Source: Oceanococcus sp041619555 (GTDB lineage Bacteria > Pseudomonadota > Gammaproteobacteria > Nevskiales > Oceanococcaceae). From it: a stretch of DNA of 64,000 nucleotides. Below, in pieces: positions 50,882-59,937 of the stretch. The notes beneath the pieces are model-generated. The model had not been told where the DNA came from, made no database searches, and saw only the letters and a program-made list of their open reading frames with translations. Made by a program: the position numbers and the translations under genes. The DNA is taken from assembly GCA_041619555.1 (NCBI GenBank), contig JBFKDQ010000005.1, positions 46,023 to 110,022 of the forward strand. The letters run 5' to 3'. Positions within the stretch are counted from its first letter, which is position 1. Every line of letters starts with the position of its first letter.

Positions 50882-51898
50882 ATGCCAGACAATAAGCTGC
50901 GTTTGCGCCCCGCATCCGCCAGCACGAAACGCTTCGCCGACCTTCCGGCCTGGAAAATCCTGGTGGTCGATGATGAGGAGGAAGTGCATCGGGTCACCCG
51001 GCTGGTCCTGGCGGGACTCCATTTTCGTGGTGCTGAACTTGAGCTAGTGGACGCGTACAGCGGTGAAGAAGCCGTGAATCTGATGCGCGAACACCCTGAT
51101 ATTGCGGTCATCCTGCTTGATATCGTAATGGAAACGGAGACCGCCGGCTGGCATGCGGTGACGCGCATCCGCGAAGAACTCGGCAATCGCGATGTGCAAA
51201 TTATCATCCGCACCGGCTTTGCCGGCACGGTGGAAGAGCAAGACATGATTGCACGCCATGCCATTAACGATTACCGCGGCAAAGGGGAGCTGACCCGCGA
51301 GCGCATGTTTGTCGCCATCTGCTCGGCGCTCAATGCCTTTCACAGCACCCGCATCCTGCGCAGCACGCAGCAGACCATCGCCAGTCTCAGCACCTTCTCC
51401 GCCCAGCTGCGTTTCTGCCCCTCCTTGGCCGAACTCATGCACAATCAGTTGACCGAATTCTGCGAAGCCATGCAGATCCGTCATGCCCTGGTCGCCCTGG
51501 AATCGGGTCCAGCCGACCAGGTCACCGGCCGGTGCGAGCTGGCGCCGTATCTCGCCGGGATCGGACGGTACGCTGAACTCGATGCCAGCCAGCCTCACTG
51601 GGGCTTGCCCGCTGAACTGCATGGCCGGCTCACCCAAGCCTGCAACGAGGACGGGCAAAGCCAGGACAATGACGCCGAGGTTCTGCTCTCCTGCCGCAGT
51701 GACGGTGGCCGCAGAATCCTGCTGTTCGCCCGCAGCGGCGGTCTGGAGCGCAACCGCGAAGCGCGCGCCGCACGTTGGTTTGCATCCTCGCTGGGTGCGG
51801 ACGTGGAAATCCAGATCAATGCCCGCATCATCAGCGACAGTCTGGACCAGCTCATTACCCTGCTAAGCCAGAATGATGCCCCGGTCCTGATCTCCTGA
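50882..51898 (+). CDS. Response regulator with DUF3369 domain, no DNA-binding output
   Basis: A 338-residue protein. Residues about 20-140 form a receiver (DDEEEVHRV, phosphoacceptor Asp in VILLDIV, Thr of RTGFAG, Lys of YRGKGE). The rest matches the DUF3369 sensory domain, often placed before HD-GYP phosphodiesterases. Here the chain ends after DUF3369, so no HD-GYP or HTH output exists. It is divergent from the heme-PAS kinase, its likely partner, and could pass the signal through protein contact. A CAGGAAA ribosome site precedes the ATG. Confidence 0.88.
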   Translation: MPDNKLRLRPASASTKRFADLPAWKILVVDDEEEVHRVTRLVLAGLHFRGAELELVDAYSGEEAVNLMREHPDIAVILLDIVMETETAGWHAVTRIREELGNRDVQIIIRTGFAGTVEEQDMIARHAINDYRGKGELTRERMFVAICSALNAFHSTRILRSTQQTIASLSTFSAQLRFCPSLAELMHNQLTEFCEAMQIRHALVALESGPADQVTGRCELAPYLAGIGRYAELDASQPHWGLPAELHGRLTQACNEDGQSQDNDAEVLLSCRSDGGRRILLFARSGGLERNREARAARWFASSLGADVEIQINARIISDSLDQLITLLSQNDAPVLIS

Positions 51899-52012
51899 AA
51901 CCGGCGTCGGAACGCGCGCGGGCAGCGAGGCCCTGCAGCGAGTGGCGGAAGCGCCCGGGACCATGTCCGAAACTGACCACATCCGCCCTTGGCTCCGCGC
52001 TATGCTGCGGCC

Positions 52013-53473
52013 ATGCACACCGATCACGGCAAGCTTGACCCCGTCATTTGCGAACGCGCCCGATCCAGTCGCGACGCCCGATTCGATGGCCAATTCTTCT
52101 TCGCGGTCAGCAGCACCGGGATCTTTTGCCGGCCAATCTGTCCGGCCCACATCCGCCGGCCGGAGAATGTCCGATTCTTCCCCAGCGCGGCCAGCGCGAT
52201 GGACCACGGCTTTCGGCCCTGTATGCGTTGTCGACCGGAACTTGCGCCAGACCACGCCTTCTGGCCGCAGCAGCCACCCCTGGTGCAGGCCGCCCTGCAC
52301 CTGATCGATCAGGGCTTTCTCGATCAGGCCTCGGTCGCGGACCTGGCCGCATGCATCGGCGTTAGCGCACGCCATCTGCGTCGTCTCTTTGCCACCACCC
52401 TGGGCACCAGCCCCAAGGCCCTGGCCTTGACTCGCCGGATCCTGCGGGCCAAGCAACTGCTCAGCGACTCCGAACTGCCGCTGCAGCAGATTGCCACGGC
52501 CGCCGGTTTCGGCAGCGTACGGCGATTCAATTCCGCCTTTGCCACGGCCTATGGCCGCCCGCCCCGCGACTTGCGGGCGAAGCCGGAGCGCCGCCCCGGC
52601 CGCCACTTCGAATTGCGCCTGCCCTACCGCCGACCCTACCACTGGCCGCACATGCAGCAGTTCCTCGCCGGGCGGGCCATTGCCGGTCTGGAACAGGTCA
52701 CATCCGACAGCTACCAGCGGGTGTTCGAGTTTCAGGCTCAGCCTGGCTGGTTCAGCGTGAACTGGCGCCCCGCAGACGACCATTTCCAGTTGCAGGTCGA
52801 ACATGCCTCCCCGGCTGCCCTGCTGATGATCGCCCAGCGTTGCCAGCGCATGTTCGACCTCGCCGCAGTGCCCGAGGCGGTGCAAGGCCACCTGGCCGCC
52901 TCGCCTCGCCTGGCCAACATCATCAAGGCCCATCCCGGCCTGCGTTTGCCGGCCGCCTGGGATCGCTTCGAGCTGTGCGTGCGCGCCATCGTCGGCCAAC
53001 AGATCAGCGTTGCCGCAGCGCGCACCATTCTGGGCCGAATCACTGCCCGCCACGGGCGCGCCGTGCAGTTGCCGCAAGGGTGCTGGCGGCTGTTTCCGCC
53101 GCCCGACGCCATCGCCGAAGGCGATCTGAATGGCCTGGGCTTGACGGGCCGGCGCATCGACTGCCTCAGACGCTTGGCCGGCGCCGTCCGCGACCGGACT
53201 GTGGATCTCCACGCGAGCGGCGCGGAAATCGATCAAGCCCTGGCCGCGATTCCTGGCATCGGCCCCTGGACGCGCGCCTACATCCGCCTGCGCGCCCTGC
53301 ATGATCCCGATGCCCTGCCCAGCGGCGACATCGTCCTGCGCAAGGCCATGGCCACCGATGGGCAGCCCCTCTCCGCCCGCGCTCTGGAGCAACAGGCCCA
53401 GGCCTGGCGACCCTGGCGCGGTTATGCCGTCATCATGCTCTGGCACCACGCCAGCACAGGAACACCACCATGA
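52013..53473 (+). CDS. alkA: DNA-3-methyladenine glycosylase II with Ada-type N-terminus
   Basis: A 486-residue three-part protein: a zinc Ada domain with the methyl-phosphotriester acceptor Cys in GIFCRPICPA and a second pair in RPCMRCRPE, an AraC-type HTH (about residues 90-190), then AlkA_N and an HhH-GPD domain (IPGIGPWTRAYIRLRAL with the downstream catalytic-type Asp in LPSGD). It would sense methylated DNA and excise alkylated bases. The ATG at 52013 follows an in-frame TTG. It overlaps ogt by 4 bases. Confidence 0.92.
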   Translation: MHTDHGKLDPVICERARSSRDARFDGQFFFAVSSTGIFCRPICPAHIRRPENVRFFPSAASAMDHGFRPCMRCRPELAPDHAFWPQQPPLVQAALHLIDQGFLDQASVADLAACIGVSARHLRRLFATTLGTSPKALALTRRILRAKQLLSDSELPLQQIATAAGFGSVRRFNSAFATAYGRPPRDLRAKPERRPGRHFELRLPYRRPYHWPHMQQFLAGRAIAGLEQVTSDSYQRVFEFQAQPGWFSVNWRPADDHFQLQVEHASPAALLMIAQRCQRMFDLAAVPEAVQGHLAASPRLANIIKAHPGLRLPAAWDRFELCVRAIVGQQISVAAARTILGRITARHGRAVQLPQGCWRLFPPPDAIAEGDLNGLGLTGRRIDCLRRLAGAVRDRTVDLHASGAEIDQALAAIPGIGPWTRAYIRLRALHDPDALPSGDIVLRKAMATDGQPLSARALEQQAQAWRPWRGYAVIMLWHHASTGTPP

Positions 53474-53967
53474 AATACTGGCACTGGTCGAGCCCCATCG
53501 GCCCGCTGCTGCTGCTTGCCGATCAACACGGCCTGCGCCAGCTTGGCTTTGCCGAGGATCGACGCCAACTCACCTTGCCCGCCGACGCGCAGCGTGACGA
53601 ATCCGTGCTGGCGCCCTATGTCGACCAGCTGGCCGAATATTTCGCCGGCCAGCGCCAAGCCTTCAGCCTGCCGTTGGCCCCGCTGGTCACCGACTTTCAG
53701 GCCCGGGTGCTGCAGCAGCTCCAGCTCATCGACCATGGCCGGACCCTGAGCTATGGCGAGCTGGCGTCAATCCTCGGCAAACCCCAGGCCGCCCGCGCCG
53801 TCGGCATGGCCTGCGCGAGCAATCCGCTGCCCATCGTGATCCCCTGTCACCGGGTCCTGGGCGCGGGCGGCAGGATGACCGGCTATGTGGGCGGCCTCGA
53901 GCGCAAGCGCTGGTTGCTTGCACATGAATCCGCGCCGGCCATCTCCCAGGCCGAAAGCCGCCCTTGA
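53470..53967 (+). CDS. ogt: Methylated-DNA-protein-cysteine methyltransferase (Ogt)
   Basis: A 165-residue O6-methylguanine-DNA methyltransferase. The acceptor Cys is in PIVIPCHRVLG, preceded by the recognition segment YGELASILGKPQAARAVG. The gene overlaps alkA by 4 bases (ATGA), so both repair functions are co-translated and probably induced by the Ada-type domain of AlkA. Confidence 0.95.
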   Translation: MKYWHWSSPIGPLLLLADQHGLRQLGFAEDRRQLTLPADAQRDESVLAPYVDQLAEYFAGQRQAFSLPLAPLVTDFQARVLQQLQLIDHGRTLSYGELASILGKPQAARAVGMACASNPLPIVIPCHRVLGAGGRMTGYVGGLERKRWLLAHESAPAISQAESRP

Positions 53968-54043
53968 AAAAGATGGAAATTGACGCTGTGCTCCGGCAAA
54001 CGTAAGTTTGTCCTCTACCCCGTTTTCTCGTCCCCGGTCCGCC

Positions 54044-56446
54044 ATGCGTCACACGATCTTTGTCAGCCTCGTCATGAGCGCCGCCCTGGGGGCCTGCAAG
54101 GGCGATTATTCCGGCGGCATCGACCTGACACGTCCGCCCACCACGGACCCAGGCAGCGGTAGCGGCAGCAGCGCAAAGCAGTTCTTCACCAGCAACATCC
54201 AGCCGCGCCTGGAATTCTGCCGCAGCTGCCATGTACCCGATGGTGTCGCGGACACCCTGCAAGGTCGAGGCTTCCAGCTTTCCCGCCAACCAGAGGAAGA
54301 TTACGCGCGCACCTACGCCGCCTGGGAGCAATTGCAAGGCGGCGTGGACAGCAACCCGCTGCTGCTCGAGGTGTCCGACCCCGGCGAGCCACACAGCGGC
54401 GGCAAGCCCTGGCCCGTGGGCAGCCAGGCTTACTCCGACATGCGCAGCCTGCTCACCTGCTGGGACACGCCCGCCAACTGCAGTTTGAGCGGCGCTACAG
54501 CGCCCCCGGAACAATACCCGCTGCTCGGCAGCAAGCGTGGCGGTCACGCCTGGTTCGACTACTGTGAGGGCCGACCCGATTCGGCCCGGGTGCCCGCCGA
54601 CCCGCGCAGTCTGGTCGTGCCCGGCACCAATCAGGGCAAGGCCGTCTATTTCAATGCCCACTGGCAGGTCTGCCAGGACGATGATCATCCGGGCACCTGC
54701 GGCGAATTGCGAGCCCGCGCCGCGCGCGGCTACCCGCTGGTGGCGGCCGATGGAGAGATTGGCGCCGGCAGCTTTTTTTCCGACAACTCCGCGGATGCCA
54801 GTTACGCGTTCCCGGCGAGTGATTACGCCAACATGTGGGAAAGTCTTTGGGATCTGAGCGAACGCCCGCAAGACTATGATCAGCTGGTCGCCGAGCGCTG
54901 GGGCATGCCGCTGTCGGCCACCCACAATCCCTATCCCCTGCCCGGCGAGGACCCGAACAGCAGCAACGGCGGCAGCGGCCAATTGCCGATGGGCCTGACC
55001 CAGCTGCGCCAGGACGATGGTCGCTGGACCGGCAATCTCAATGTCACCTGCGGCATCTGCCACGGCGGTCAGATCGGCCGGGTCGAAGACGGTCCGGGTC
55101 TCGGCCCCACCTATGCGACCAACAGCATCAGCGACATCACCGTGATGTTCACCGATCTCGCCCAGCTCGCGCCGCAGCAGAGCGCCCTGGCGATGGTGTC
55201 CCAGAACAAGGTGCGGGGCACCGGCAACATCACCAATTTCCAGCTTTTCGGCACCCTCACCCTGACCGACGAAAGCACGTTTCCGCGCAGCCAGATCGAC
55301 TATTTGAGCCTGCAGGCGGAACCGTCGACCGGCACCGAAGATCCGCCGGTCTGGTGGAATGTCGGCCACCGGGTCGCGAAGTTCTTCGACGCCGGTCAGG
55401 TGATGGGATCCAAGCGCATCGAACTGTCCTTCCATTTCCCCAACACGCCATTCCACCAGGACATGGCCGCGGACAAGCAATGGATCCTCGATCATCAGCA
55501 GGACAGCGACACCTGGATCATGTCGCTGCGCTCGCCGGCCTGGCCGGAAAGCCGCCTGGGCGCCATCGACCTCGAACTCGCCAAACAGGGGGCAATCCTT
55601 TTCCACAGCAAGGATCTCTGGGCACCGGAGCTGAACAATCCGAGCTCGCAACCGGCCGGCGGCAATGGCTCCTGCGCCAGCTGCCACGGCGCCTATTCAC
55701 CCCGCTACGTGCACGACCCAGCCTATCTTGAGCGTCCGGAACTGGAAGGCATTGCCGCCCATGTCGTACCGCTGGAAGTGATCGGCACCGACGACAAACG
55801 GCTGAAGGGCAATTCCCAGCGCGTCGCCGATGCCTCGACCTCGAACTGGTTCGCCTATTCCGATGCCAGCGAGGCGCAGCGCAATGAAAACGGCATTCCG
55901 CTGTGCGGCAACTGGGGCGATGAAAATCTACGCGAGCGCCCGCTGGGCTATCTCGCCCCGCCGCTGTACGGTGTCTGGGCCAGCGCGCCCTATTTCCACA
56001 ATGGCTCGGTACCGGATGTTCGCGCCGTCCTGTGGCCAAGCGAACGGCCGCGGATCTGGCGCCGTCTGTCGATGCCGCCGCCGGATGATCTGGCCGGTCA
56101 GCTGGTGATGGGCTTCGACACCCGGCTGGATACCGCCTATGACGCCCAGCGCCTGGGCTGGCGTTACGAGCCTCTGGCCTGCGGCAGCGACTCGAATCCG
56201 TATTACGACTGTGATCCGGCCGAGGATGATGGCGCCACCGTGCAGGACGGTCTGGCCCTGCTGTGGGAGAACGGCGGTCTGGCCTGGAACCTGCTCAATC
56301 CGCCGATCATGGATTCCCAGCAGATCGAAGACCGCAAGGTTTACAACACCTACTACTACAGCCAGAGCAATACCGGCCATGAATTCAGCGCCGTGCTCAA
56401 TGCCAGGGAACTGGCCGCGATCATGGAATATCTGAAAACCCTGTAA
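54044..56446 (+). CDS. Tri-heme c-type cytochrome lipoprotein, RoxA/MauG-like
   Basis: An 800-residue periplasmic lipoprotein. The signal sequence ends in the lipobox LGAC. Three CxxCH sites are at 59 (CRSCH), 336 (CGICH) and 544 (CASCHGAYSP). Late in the protein, APPLYGVWASAPYFHNGSVPDV resembles the cytochrome-peroxidase/RoxA core that holds the reactive heme. The 336/544 pair has the spacing of RoxA-type dihemes (about 200), and the N-terminal heme at 59 is extra. The substrate is unknown; rubber or polyisoprenoid oxidation is one possibility, peroxidation another. I took the ATG at 54044 because the lipobox follows. Confidence 0.78.
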   Translation: MRHTIFVSLVMSAALGACKGDYSGGIDLTRPPTTDPGSGSGSSAKQFFTSNIQPRLEFCRSCHVPDGVADTLQGRGFQLSRQPEEDYARTYAAWEQLQGGVDSNPLLLEVSDPGEPHSGGKPWPVGSQAYSDMRSLLTCWDTPANCSLSGATAPPEQYPLLGSKRGGHAWFDYCEGRPDSARVPADPRSLVVPGTNQGKAVYFNAHWQVCQDDDHPGTCGELRARAARGYPLVAADGEIGAGSFFSDNSADASYAFPASDYANMWESLWDLSERPQDYDQLVAERWGMPLSATHNPYPLPGEDPNSSNGGSGQLPMGLTQLRQDDGRWTGNLNVTCGICHGGQIGRVEDGPGLGPTYATNSISDITVMFTDLAQLAPQQSALAMVSQNKVRGTGNITNFQLFGTLTLTDESTFPRSQIDYLSLQAEPSTGTEDPPVWWNVGHRVAKFFDAGQVMGSKRIELSFHFPNTPFHQDMAADKQWILDHQQDSDTWIMSLRSPAWPESRLGAIDLELAKQGAILFHSKDLWAPELNNPSSQPAGGNGSCASCHGAYSPRYVHDPAYLERPELEGIAAHVVPLEVIGTDDKRLKGNSQRVADASTSNWFAYSDASEAQRNENGIPLCGNWGDENLRERPLGYLAPPLYGVWASAPYFHNGSVPDVRAVLWPSERPRIWRRLSMPPPDDLAGQLVMGFDTRLDTAYDAQRLGWRYEPLACGSDSNPYYDCDPAEDDGATVQDGLALLWENGGLAWNLLNPPIMDSQQIEDRKVYNTYYYSQSNTGHEFSAVLNARELAAIMEYLKTL

Positions 56447-56633
56447 TCCGGAATCAAGGCGCGGCGACAACGGGGAACTGGCAAGCTGTGTGCTTAAAAA
56501 TCTGATACCAAATCCCTGTCCTGCCGGAGACATCGACCTGATTTTCGCCCACGCTGGGCCACAGCCTCAGCCAGCCCGAACGGGGTTCGCGGGCCGCAGC
56601 GGCGGCGGCGTGATTTCAGGTTAAGCTTCCCCC

Positions 56634-59600
56634 ATGAGCATCTCAGTCGCCCTGAATCATCGCACCGTCTATCACTATGATCGACTGGTCAAACTCTCTC
56701 CCCAGGTCATCCGCCTGCGGCCCGCCCCCCACGCGCGCACGCCCATCACCGCCTACAGCCTCAACGTCAGTCCCAAACCGCATTTCCTGAACTGGCAGCA
56801 GGATCCGCAGGGCAACTGGCAGGCCCGCGTGGTGTTTCCGGAAAAGACCCGCGAATTCAGCGTCGAGGTCGAACTCATCGCGCGCCTCGACGTTTTCAGC
56901 CCATTCGATTTCTTTCTCGAGGAAGCCGCTGAGAACGTGCCATTTGCCTATGACCCGGCCCTGGCCACCGAACTCGCCCCGTTCCTGATCAAACATGTCC
57001 CCGGACCGGTGTTTGCCGAATGGCTGGCGGGCATCCGTCTTGAGGGCCAGCGCACCGTGGATTTCCTGGTCGAGATCAACCAGGCCCTGCAGCAGCACGT
57101 GCGTTACGAGATCCGCATGGAACCAGGGGTGCAGAGCCCCGAATACACCCTGGACAAGGCCTCCGGCTCCTGCCGCGACAGCGCCTGGCTGATGGTCCAG
57201 CTGCTGCGCCATCTGGGCATCGCGGCGCGCTTCGTCTCCGGCTATCTGATCCAGCTCAAAGCCGATCAGGCGGCGCTCGATGGTCCTTCCGGGACGGACC
57301 ACGACTTCACCGACCTGCACGCCTGGTGCGAGGCCTATGTGCCCGGGGCCGGCTGGATCGGCCTGGACCCGACCTCCGGCCTGTTCGCCGGCGAAGGCCA
57401 TATCCCGCTGGCCGCCACGCCGGACCCCGGCAGCGCCGCACCGATCACCGGCGCGGTGGATGCGTGCGAGGTGGAATTCAGCCATCACATGGAAGTCAGC
57501 CGGATCGCACAAAGCCCGCGCGTCACCCTGCCCTACAGCGACGACCAGTGGCAGGCCATCGACGCGCTCGGTCAGCAGGTTGATGCGGACATTCAGGCCC
57601 AGGACATGCGCCTGACCATGGGCGGCGAGCCGACCTTTGTCTCAATCGACGACATGGAAGGCGCCGAATGGAATACCGGCGCCGTCGGCCCGCACAAGCA
57701 GGCCCTGGCGGCACGTCTGGCCGAACGCCTGCGCGATCGGATCGCGCCGGACGGCCTGCTCACCTTCGGCCAGGGCAAGTGGTATCCCGGCGAGTCCCTG
57801 CCACGCTGGGCCTACAGCGTGATCTGGCGCAAGGATGGCGAGCCGATCTGGACCCACAAGGCGCCGCTGCTCTTGCAGGCGCCGACGCCGGCGACGGCGA
57901 TTGACAAGGCCCAGGCCCTGATCGAGCACATCAGCAGCCAGCTCGGCATCGAAACCGACTGCGTCCAGCCGGCGTATGAAGACGCCCTGCATTGCATGGC
58001 GGAAGAGGCTAGTCTGCCGGCGGATGTCGAGGTCACCGATGCCGACATCGACGATGCCGAAAAGCGCGCCCGCCTGAGCCGGATCTTCAGCCAGCCCCTG
58101 AGCGCACCACGTGGTTTCGTGCTGCCGATCCAGCACTGGCAGTCCCAGGCCCAGGGCTCACGCTGGATCTCCGAGCGCTGGCGGCTGCGCCGCGGCAAGC
58201 TCTACCTGATTCCCGGCGACTCGGCCATCGGCATGCGTCTGCCCTTGCAGTCGCTGATCGGCGGCCTGCGGGAGGGGCAGATCGAACCGCTGATCCCGGA
58301 TGATCCCACCCAACCGCGCCAGCCTCTGCCCGGGCGGAACGCACTGCCCGGCGCAGCGCCGCACGCCCAGGCGCAGAGTCTCGGCCCCGCCAGCGGCGCG
58401 GACGCCAACCCGCCCGGCATCCGCACCGCCCTGTCGGTGGAACCGCGTGACGGCCTGATTTCGGTCTTCATGCCGCCGGTCCACAATGCCCAGGAGTATC
58501 TGGAACTGATTGCGGCGGTCGAACTGGCGGCCGCCCGGCTCAAGCTGGCGGTGCGCATCGAGGGCTATCCACCACCCCAGGACGAGCGCCTGGACCTGAT
58601 CAAGATCACCCCGGACCCCGGCGTGATCGAGGTCAATGTGCAGCCCTCCGCCAGTTGGGGGGCCCTGCGTGACAACACCCTGGCACTCTACGAGGATGCC
58701 CGCCAGACCCGCCTGGGCACGGAAAAATTCATGCTGGACGGCAAGCATTGCGGCACCGGCGGCGGCAACCATATCGTGGTTGGCGCCGCGACCCCCCTGG
58801 ACAGCCCGTTTCTGCGCCGACCGGACCTGCTCGGCTCGGTGATCCGGTACTGGCAACGCCACCCCAGCCTGTCCTATCTGTTTGCCGGCCAGTTCATCGG
58901 CCCGACCAGCCAGTCGCCACGCGTGGATGAAGCCCGCGACAGCCTGCTCTATGAACTCGAGATTGCCTTGTCGGAACTGCCCGCCGCCGGCCAGGACTGT
59001 CCGCCCTGGCTGGTGGATCGGATCTTTCGCAATCTGCTCACCGATCTCACCGGCAACACCCATCGCACCGAGATCTGCATCGACAAGCTGTATTCCCCCG
59101 ACTCGGCCACCGGCCGCCTTGGCCTGGTGGAGTTCCGCGCATTCGAGATGCCCCCGCATGCGCGCATGAGCCTGGCCCAGCAATTGCTGGTGCGGGCGCT
59201 GCTGGCCTGGTTCTGGCGCGAACCCTATCAGCGCCCGCTGCGTCGCTGGGGTGCCCAGTTGCATGATGCAATGCTGCTGCCGCACTACCTGCGGCAGGAT
59301 TTGCATGCCATGCTCGCCGACCTGCGCGGCGCCGGCTATGCCTTCGATGACGCCTGGTTCGAGCCGCATTGCGAATTCCGCTTCCCGCTGTGCGGCGAAC
59401 TTGCGCTGGGCGAGATGCGTCTGCAGATGCGCACCGCGCTGGAAACCTGGCCCACCATGGGCGAGGAACCCGGTGGCGGCGGCACCGCCCGCTATGTCGA
59501 TTCCTCGCTCGAGCGCGTCGAACTGCGCGTCAGTCAATTCGATACCAGCCGCTACATCCTGGCCTGCAATGGTCGCCGGGTGCCGCTGGCCGCCACCGCC

Positions 59601-59936
59601 ACGCCTGGCGAGCATGTGGGCGGCGTGCGCTACCGGGCCTGGCAACCCTGGTCCTGCCTGCATCCGACCGTCGGCGCACACAATCCGCTGGTGGTGGACG
59701 TGATAGACACCTGGTCCCAGCGGGCGATCGGGGGCTGCCGTTACCACGTGCATCATCCCGGTGGCCGCAGCCATGACAACTTCCCGGTCAACGGGCATGA
59801 TGCCGAGAGCCGCCGCATCGCGCGATTCGAAGCATTTGGTCACAGCCCCGGCCAGCGCACGGTCCCGCCGCAGGAACACAATCCCGTTCATCCCGTGACG
59901 CTGGATCTGCGTCGCCCATACACCCCAGGAAACTGA
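56634..59936 (+). CDS. Transglutaminase-like / DUF2126 fusion protein
   Basis: An 1100-residue cytoplasmic protein. The first part has a beta N-domain (ALNHRTVYHYDRLVKLSPQVIRLRPAP) and a transglutaminase domain with triad Cys180 (GSCRDSAWL), His229 (LHAWCEAY) and Asp245 (GLDPTSG). From about residue 330 the chain matches DUF2126, a predicted circularly permuted amidoligase domain (MGGEPTFVSIDDMEGAEWN, FGQGKWYPGE, TGGGNHIVVG). It is the first gene of a four-gene plus-strand unit; the next starts 1 base after its stop. Comparative genomics has proposed this set as a peptide-modifying or synthesis system; no activity is proven. Confidence 0.9.
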   Translation: MSISVALNHRTVYHYDRLVKLSPQVIRLRPAPHARTPITAYSLNVSPKPHFLNWQQDPQGNWQARVVFPEKTREFSVEVELIARLDVFSPFDFFLEEAAENVPFAYDPALATELAPFLIKHVPGPVFAEWLAGIRLEGQRTVDFLVEINQALQQHVRYEIRMEPGVQSPEYTLDKASGSCRDSAWLMVQLLRHLGIAARFVSGYLIQLKADQAALDGPSGTDHDFTDLHAWCEAYVPGAGWIGLDPTSGLFAGEGHIPLAATPDPGSAAPITGAVDACEVEFSHHMEVSRIAQSPRVTLPYSDDQWQAIDALGQQVDADIQAQDMRLTMGGEPTFVSIDDMEGAEWNTGAVGPHKQALAARLAERLRDRIAPDGLLTFGQGKWYPGESLPRWAYSVIWRKDGEPIWTHKAPLLLQAPTPATAIDKAQALIEHISSQLGIETDCVQPAYEDALHCMAEEASLPADVEVTDADIDDAEKRARLSRIFSQPLSAPRGFVLPIQHWQSQAQGSRWISERWRLRRGKLYLIPGDSAIGMRLPLQSLIGGLREGQIEPLIPDDPTQPRQPLPGRNALPGAAPHAQAQSLGPASGADANPPGIRTALSVEPRDGLISVFMPPVHNAQEYLELIAAVELAAARLKLAVRIEGYPPPQDERLDLIKITPDPGVIEVNVQPSASWGALRDNTLALYEDARQTRLGTEKFMLDGKHCGTGGGNHIVVGAATPLDSPFLRRPDLLGSVIRYWQRHPSLSYLFAGQFIGPTSQSPRVDEARDSLLYELEIALSELPAAGQDCPPWLVDRIFRNLLTDLTGNTHRTEICIDKLYSPDSATGRLGLVEFRAFEMPPHARMSLAQQLLVRALLAWFWREPYQRPLRRWGAQLHDAMLLPHYLRQDLHAMLADLRGAGYAFDDAWFEPHCEFRFPLCGELALGEMRLQMRTALETWPTMGEEPGGGGTARYVDSSLERVELRVSQFDTSRYILACNGRRVPLAATATPGEHVGGVRYRAWQPWSCLHPTVGAHNPLVVDVIDTWSQRAIGGCRYHVHHPGGRSHDNFPVNGHDAESRRIARFEAFGHSPGQRTVPPQEHNPVHPVTLDLRRPYTPGN

Positions 59937-59937
59937 G

